Assembly (NCBI RefSeq): GCF_036245475.1
Contig: NZ_BTPM01000001.1
Coordinates: 3,038,001-3,102,000, forward strand
DNA: 64,000 nt
Reading direction: 5' to 3'
DNA from: Vibrio sp. 10N
GTDB lineage: Bacteria; Pseudomonadota; Gammaproteobacteria; Enterobacterales; Vibrionaceae
Under the pieces are notes generated by a model that had not been told where the DNA came from, searched no databases, and saw only the letters and a program-made list of their open reading frames with translations. Positions within the stretch are counted from its first letter, which is position 1, and each line of letters opens with the position of its first letter. Made by a program: the position numbers and the translations under genes. This document shows positions 60,233-64,000 of the stretch, piece by piece.

Positions 60233-63106
60233 ATGGAAAAGACATATAACCCACAATCTATCGAACAAGCTCTGTACAAGACTTGGGAAGAGAAAGGCTA
60301 CTTTAAGCCACACGGTGACACATCTAAAGAATCATACAGCATCATGATCCCGCCACCGAACGTCACTGGTAGCTTGCACATGGGTCACGCTTTCCAAGAT
60401 ACCATCATGGATACTCTGATCCGTGCTGAGCGCATGAAAGGCAAAAATACCCTTTGGCAAGTTGGTACCGACCACGCGGGTATCGCAACGCAAATGGTTG
60501 TTGAGCGCAAGATCGCCGCTGAAGAAGGCAAAACTAAGCACGATTACGGTCGTGACGCATTCATTGACAAAATTTGGGAATGGAAAGGCGAGTCTGGTGG
60601 CACGATCACTAAACAGCTTCGTCGCCTAGGTGCTTCAGTAGACTGGGATCGCGAGCGCTTTACTATGGATGACGGCCTGTCTAACGCCGTTCAAGAAGTC
60701 TTCGTTCGTCTATATGAAGACGATCTTATCTACCGTGGTAAGCGTCTAGTTAACTGGGATCCAAAGCTGCACACAGCAATCTCAGATCTAGAAGTAGAAA
60801 ACAAAGACAAAAAAGGCCACATGTGGCACTTCCGCTACCCACTAGCGGATGGCGTTAAGACCGCTGAAGGCAAAGACTACATCGTTGTTGCAACCACTCG
60901 TCCAGAAACCATGCTTGGTGATACGGGCGTTGCAGTAAACCCTGAAGATCCTCGCTACAAAGATCTTATTGGCAAAGAAATCCTGCTTCCTATCGTTGAT
61001 CGCCGCATCCCTATCGTGGGTGACGAGCATGCCGATATGGAAAAAGGCACAGGCTGTGTGAAGATCACACCAGCACACGACTTCAATGACTACGAAGTAG
61101 GTAAACGTCATCAACTACCGATGATCAACATCCTAACCTTCGATGCCAATATCCGTGACGCCGCTGAAGTATTTAACACCAACGGTGAAGCGAGCGACGC
61201 GTATACAACCGAGCTTCCAGCGAAATACCACGGTATGGAGCGTTTTGCTGCTCGTAAAGCGATCGTGGCAGAATTCGAAGAGCTGGGTCTTCTTGATGAG
61301 ATCAAAGATCACGACCTAACGGTACCTTACGGCGACCGTGGTGGCGTGGTTATTGAGCCAATGCTAACTGACCAATGGTATGTTCGCACAGCCCCTCTTG
61401 CTGAAACAGCAACTAAAGCCGTTGAAGACGGCGAAATCCAATTTGTGCCTAAACAGTACGAAAACATGTACTTCTCTTGGATGCGTGACATTCAAGACTG
61501 GTGTATCTCTCGTCAGCTATGGTGGGGCCACCGTATCCCAGCATGGTACGACAACGACGGCAACGTGTACGTAGGTCGCACCGAAGAAGAAGTTCGTGAG
61601 AAGAACGGTCTGGCACCGGTTGTTGTACTGCGCCAAGACGATGACGTACTGGATACTTGGTTCTCTTCAGCGCTATGGACATTCGGAACGCAAGGCTGGC
61701 CAGAAAACACTGACGATCTAAAAACCTTCCACCCGTCAGATGTACTGGTTACTGGTTTCGACATCATCTTCTTCTGGGTTGCACGCATGATCATGATGAC
61801 CATGCACTTCTGTAAAGATGAAAATGGCAAGCCACAAGTACCATTCAAGACGGTTTACGTTACCGGTCTAATCCGTGACGAGAACGGCGACAAGATGTCG
61901 AAGTCGAAAGGTAACGTACTTGACCCAATCGATATGATTGATGGTATCGATCTTGAGTCTCTAGTCGAGAAGCGCACTGGTAACATGATGCAGCCTCAAC
62001 TAGCGAAGAAGATCGAGAAGAACACTCGTAAGACATTCGAGGATGGCATTGAACCATACGGTACGGATGCACTTCGCTTCACTCTTGCAGCAATGGCGTC
62101 TACAGGTCGTGATATCAACTGGGATATGAAGCGTCTTGAAGGTTACCGTAACTTCTGTAACAAGCTGTGGAACGCAAGCCGTTACGTACTGATGAACACT
62201 GAAGACCAAGATTGTGGCTTCGGCGAAGGTGACATCGAGTACTCACTAGCAGACAAGTGGATCGAATCTCAGTTCGAACTGGCAGCCAAAGAGTTTAACG
62301 CTCACCTAGACAACTACCGTCTAGACATGGCAGCAAACACTATCTACGAGTTCATCTGGAACCAATTCTGTGACTGGTACCTAGAGCTGACTAAACCAGT
62401 TCTATGGAAAGGCAACGAAGCTCAGCAACGTGGTACGCGTCGTACGCTGATCACCGTACTTGAGAAGACACTTCGTCTTGCTCACCCAGTACTGCCATAC
62501 ATCACTGAAACTATCTGGCAAAGCGTTATACCACTAGTTGACGGTGTTGAAGGCCCTGATTCTGAAGAAAGAACAATCATGCTACAAGCTCTACCTCAGT
62601 TTGAAGAAGCTAACTTCAACCAAGAAGCGCTTGATGATATCGAGTGGGTGAAAGCATTCATTACTAGTATCCGTAACCTTCGTGCAGAATACGACATTGC
62701 ACCAAGCAAAGGTCTGGACGTGATGCTGAAGGTTGCTGACGAGAAAGACGCAGCGCGCCTAGAAGCAAACAAAGCAGTTCTTGCTTCACTTGCAAAACTA
62801 GAAGGCATCAAGGTACTGGCTGAAGGCGAAGAGACACCAGCATGTGCAACAGCACTGGTTGGTAAGTCTGAGCTGATGATCCCAATGGCGGGTCTGATCG
62901 ACAAAGACGCTGAGCTGGATCGTCTAGCGAAAGAGATTGCTAAGACTCAAGGCGAGATCAAGCGTATCGAAGGTAAGCTAGGTAACGAAGGCTTCGTAGC
63001 AAAAGCACCAGAAGCAGTCGTGGCTAAAGAGCGTGAGAAGCTAGAAGGCTACAAAGAGACGCTAGTTAAACTTGAAGAGCAAAAGCAAACTATTGCTGCG
63101 CTTTAA
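60233..63106 (+). CDS. valS: Valyl-tRNA synthetase
   Basis: Class I synthetase with editing. 957 residues, full length. Seen: HIGH-type motif [14 protein letters not shown] near 42, editing-domain [32 protein letters not shown]-type [13 protein letters not shown] near 555, and a C-terminal coiled coil ([22 protein letters not shown]). Strong terminator after the stop. The right-hand chromosome segment from here on is accessory. Confidence 0.98.
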   Translation: MEKTYNPQSIEQALYKTWEEKGYFKPHGDTSKESYSIMIPPPNVTGSLHMGHAFQDTIMDTLIRAERMKGKNTLWQVGTDHAGIATQMVVERKIAAEEGKTKHDYGRDAFIDKIWEWKGESGGTITKQLRRLGASVDWDRERFTMDDGLSNAVQEVFVRLYEDDLIYRGKRLVNWDPKLHTAISDLEVENKDKKGHMWHFRYPLADGVKTAEGKDYIVVATTRPETMLGDTGVAVNPEDPRYKDLIGKEILLPIVDRRIPIVGDEHADMEKGTGCVKITPAHDFNDYEVGKRHQLPMINILTFDANIRDAAEVFNTNGEASDAYTTELPAKYHGMERFAARKAIVAEFEELGLLDEIKDHDLTVPYGDRGGVVIEPMLTDQWYVRTAPLAETATKAVEDGEIQFVPKQYENMYFSWMRDIQDWCISRQLWWGHRIPAWYDNDGNVYVGRTEEEVREKNGLAPVVVLRQDDDVLDTWFSSALWTFGTQGWPENTDDLKTFHPSDVLVTGFDIIFFWVARMIMMTMHFCKDENGKPQVPFKTVYVTGLIRDENGDKMSKSKGNVLDPIDMIDGIDLESLVEKRTGNMMQPQLAKKIEKNTRKTFEDGIEPYGTDALRFTLAAMASTGRDINWDMKRLEGYRNFCNKLWNASRYVLMNTEDQDCGFGEGDIEYSLADKWIESQFELAAKEFNAHLDNYRLDMAANTIYEFIWNQFCDWYLELTKPVLWKGNEAQQRGTRRTLITVLEKTLRLAHPVLPYITETIWQSVIPLVDGVEGPDSEERTIMLQALPQFEEANFNQEALDDIEWVKAFITSIRNLRAEYDIAPSKGLDVMLKVADEKDAARLEANKAVLASLAKLEGIKVLAEGEETPACATALVGKSELMIPMAGLIDKDAELDRLAKEIAKTQGEIKRIEGKLGNEGFVAKAPEAVVAKEREKLEGYKETLVKLEEQKQTIAAL

Positions 63107-63125
63107 TTAGCAAGTCTAAAAACAT

Positions 63126-63158
63126 AAGCCGAGAGTGGTAACACTCTCGGCTTTTTTT
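63126..63158 (+). terminator. Intrinsic terminator of valS
   Basis: AGCCGAGAGTG-GTAA-CACTCTCGGCTTTTTTT. Confidence 0.94.
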
Positions 63159-63187
63159 GTTTTCAACGCCATTGGACAGAGTTTAAC

Positions 63188-63241
63188 GTCAGCCTCATAT
63201 TCCCCGTAATCCTCATATCCCACGTCATCCTCATATATGGA
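63188..63241. repeat. Three tandem 18-bp degenerate repeats
   Basis: Units at 63188-63205, 63206-63223 and 63224-63241 each contain GT.A.CCTCATAT. They lie between the valS terminator and the stem-closed segment at 63248. Three copies at exact 18-bp spacing are unlikely by chance. Confidence 0.65.
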
Positions 63242-63247
63242 CTCCCG

Positions 63248-63443
63248 TTAGATTGCAACTAGAGGACAAAAATAAGTAGGAAGCATGCGCATATTCGGGC
63301 TCTTATTGAGTAGCGAACTCTGCCCCTTGATGTTTTCGCACCCTAATGCCACTTCGCGAAAAAGGTACCTGGTACCATGAGGATGATCTGGCTCGTTAGG
63401 GTCGGTCTTACCTGTTTTCGTCTTACTCTTGGTTGTAATCTAA
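63248..63443 (-). ncRNA. Candidate structured RNA downstream of the IS transposase (possible bridge/seek RNA)
   Basis: 63248-63261 and 63430-63443 pair over 14 positions (two G-U type) and enclose 168 nt. Inside: ACCCTAA/TTAGGGT (63340-63346 with 63396-63402), a nested hairpin GGGC..GAGT/ACTC..GCCC (63297-63325), and GGTACC repeated at 63364 and 63371. The segment begins 9 nt past the transposase stop on the same strand, where IS1111-group elements encode their guide RNA. This is inference: expression and function are not shown, and the limits of the RNA are unknown. Confidence 0.45.
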
Positions 63444-63452
63444 ATAGGGGTT

Positions 63453-64000
63453 TTAAACTGGCTCGGGTAATTGGTATGGTTGGTGGTGATTAAGCATCGA
63501 CCATGCCGTTCTGACTGTTTTGTTAGCAAGAGCAACAGCCGCTCTTCGGAGCCCTGCTCTTTCTATCAGGCCTTTAACCCAAGCCTCTTTTGTTGTTTTA
63601 GGCTCCCTTCGGTCGACAGCACGAACAAAAGCGAGAGCACCTTGAATCAAATTAGCTCGTATTCGTTTACAGGCGTATTTTTTGCCTATACCTAAAAGCA
63701 CAGTCTTGCCGCCAGTGCTGTACTGTTTTGGCGTTAGGCCAATGCACGCAGAAGCTTCACGGCCATTTTTGAAGTTGCCGCCGTCTTCACCTATGGATAG
63801 ATACAAGGCTAATGCGTTGACATTACCTACGCCCTCAAGAGCAGATAGAGCACGACATTCAGGTTGTTGTTGAATCTCATTGTTGAGTTGTTTTACAACC
63901 TTTTCTTTCCTTGCTGTAAGGTCTTGGTACAGCCAATACATTGTCGATATTTGCTCTCTGACAATATCTGGTAGGCCATTTTCTGCATCTTCTAAGACGA
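63453..64000 (-). CDS. IS110 family (IS1111-like) transposase, C-terminal part (continues past right edge)
   Basis: RNA-guided DEDD/serine recombinase of IS110-family elements. The frame is open from the right edge (codons before the ATG at 63941 read VLEDAENGLPDIVREQIST), so the visible 181 or so residues are the C-terminal part of a longer protein. Seen: LSALEGVGNVNALAL, ASACIGLTPKQYSTGGK with the catalytic Ser region of the Tnp_20 domain, and LIQGALAFV. The N-terminal DEDD domain is off the window. The IS1111 subgroup is inferred from sequence feel and from the structured 3' region. Stop TAA at 63455-63453. Confidence 0.88.
   Translation of the reverse strand, partial: VLEDAENGLPDIVREQISTMYWLYQDLTARKEKVVKQLNNEIQQQPECRALSALEGVGNVNALALYLSIGEDGGNFKNGREASACIGLTPKQYSTGGKTVLLGIGKKYACKRIRANLIQGALAFVRAVDRREPKTTKEAWVKGLIERAGLRRAAVALANKTVRTAWSMLNHHQPYQLPEPV

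Noticed and set aside
63471..63873. Plus-strand ORFs opposite the transposase
   Set aside because: Antisense to an IS110 transposase with recognisable motifs; no independent support.

Overview
The window is a stretch of a gammaproteobacterial chromosome, almost certainly a Vibrio (large chromosome); I cannot name the species. Evidence: the Na+-pumping oxaloacetate decarboxylase operon, luxS next to gshA, the order alaS-lysC-csrA-tRNA cluster and mutS-pncC-recA-recX, short-form HPF and RraB, and protein sequences that read as Vibrio versions throughout. Most of the 64 kb is conserved core housekeeping DNA; accessory material is limited to a palindromic MITE-like element upstream of pyrB and an IS110/IS1111-type insertion sequence at the right edge.

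Layout. 1-5826 (minus): central carbon genes tkt, epd, pgk, fba (fba cut by the left edge), with a small zinc-ribbon ORF on the plus strand. 6155-12709 (plus): metK behind MetJ-type boxes, a DUF2189 membrane protein, sprT, endonuclease I, rsmE, gshB, yqgE, ruvX. 12780-19370 (minus): gshA-luxS, a lipoprotein M16 peptidase, a YqaA membrane protein and a zinc-less alcohol dehydrogenase-like oxidoreductase. 19580-22799 (minus): oadGAB. 23210-24312 (minus): eight tRNA genes, six identical tRNA-Arg(ACG) and two tRNA-Ser(GCT), which look like two transcription units. 24522-30539 (minus): csrA, lysC, alaS, recX, recA (with a LexA box). pncC (minus) and mutS (plus) diverge at 31.4 kb. 34.0-35.4 kb: an orphan sugar-binding-like protein and rraB.

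35965-40742 (plus): arginine/pyrimidine block arcA, argF, pyrB, pyrI, ridA. pyrB has an E. coli-like UTP-responsive control region: a promoter whose transcript would begin AAUUUG, an unlisted 28-codon leader peptide (pyrL) and an attenuator. A 260-bp, three-armed inverted-repeat element sits between that attenuator and pyrB. 40792-46188 (minus): envelope lipid genes plsC, murA, ibaG, mlaBCDEF. 46478-54191 (plus): yrbG-kdsD-kdsC-lptC-lptA-lptB-rpoN-hpf-ptsN-rapZ-ptsO, coupling LPS synthesis/transport with sigma-54 and the nitrogen PTS, then mgtE. lptFG (minus) diverge from pepA-holC-valS (plus).

The right edge holds the C-terminal part of an IS110-family (IS1111-like) transposase. Just downstream of its stop codon is a 196-nt segment closed by a 14-bp complementary stem with internal hairpins; one internal stretch is the reverse complement of a motif repeated three times in the DNA beyond it. 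This is where an IS1111-type guide (bridge/seek) RNA is expected, and is the best candidate for an undescribed functional element in the window.
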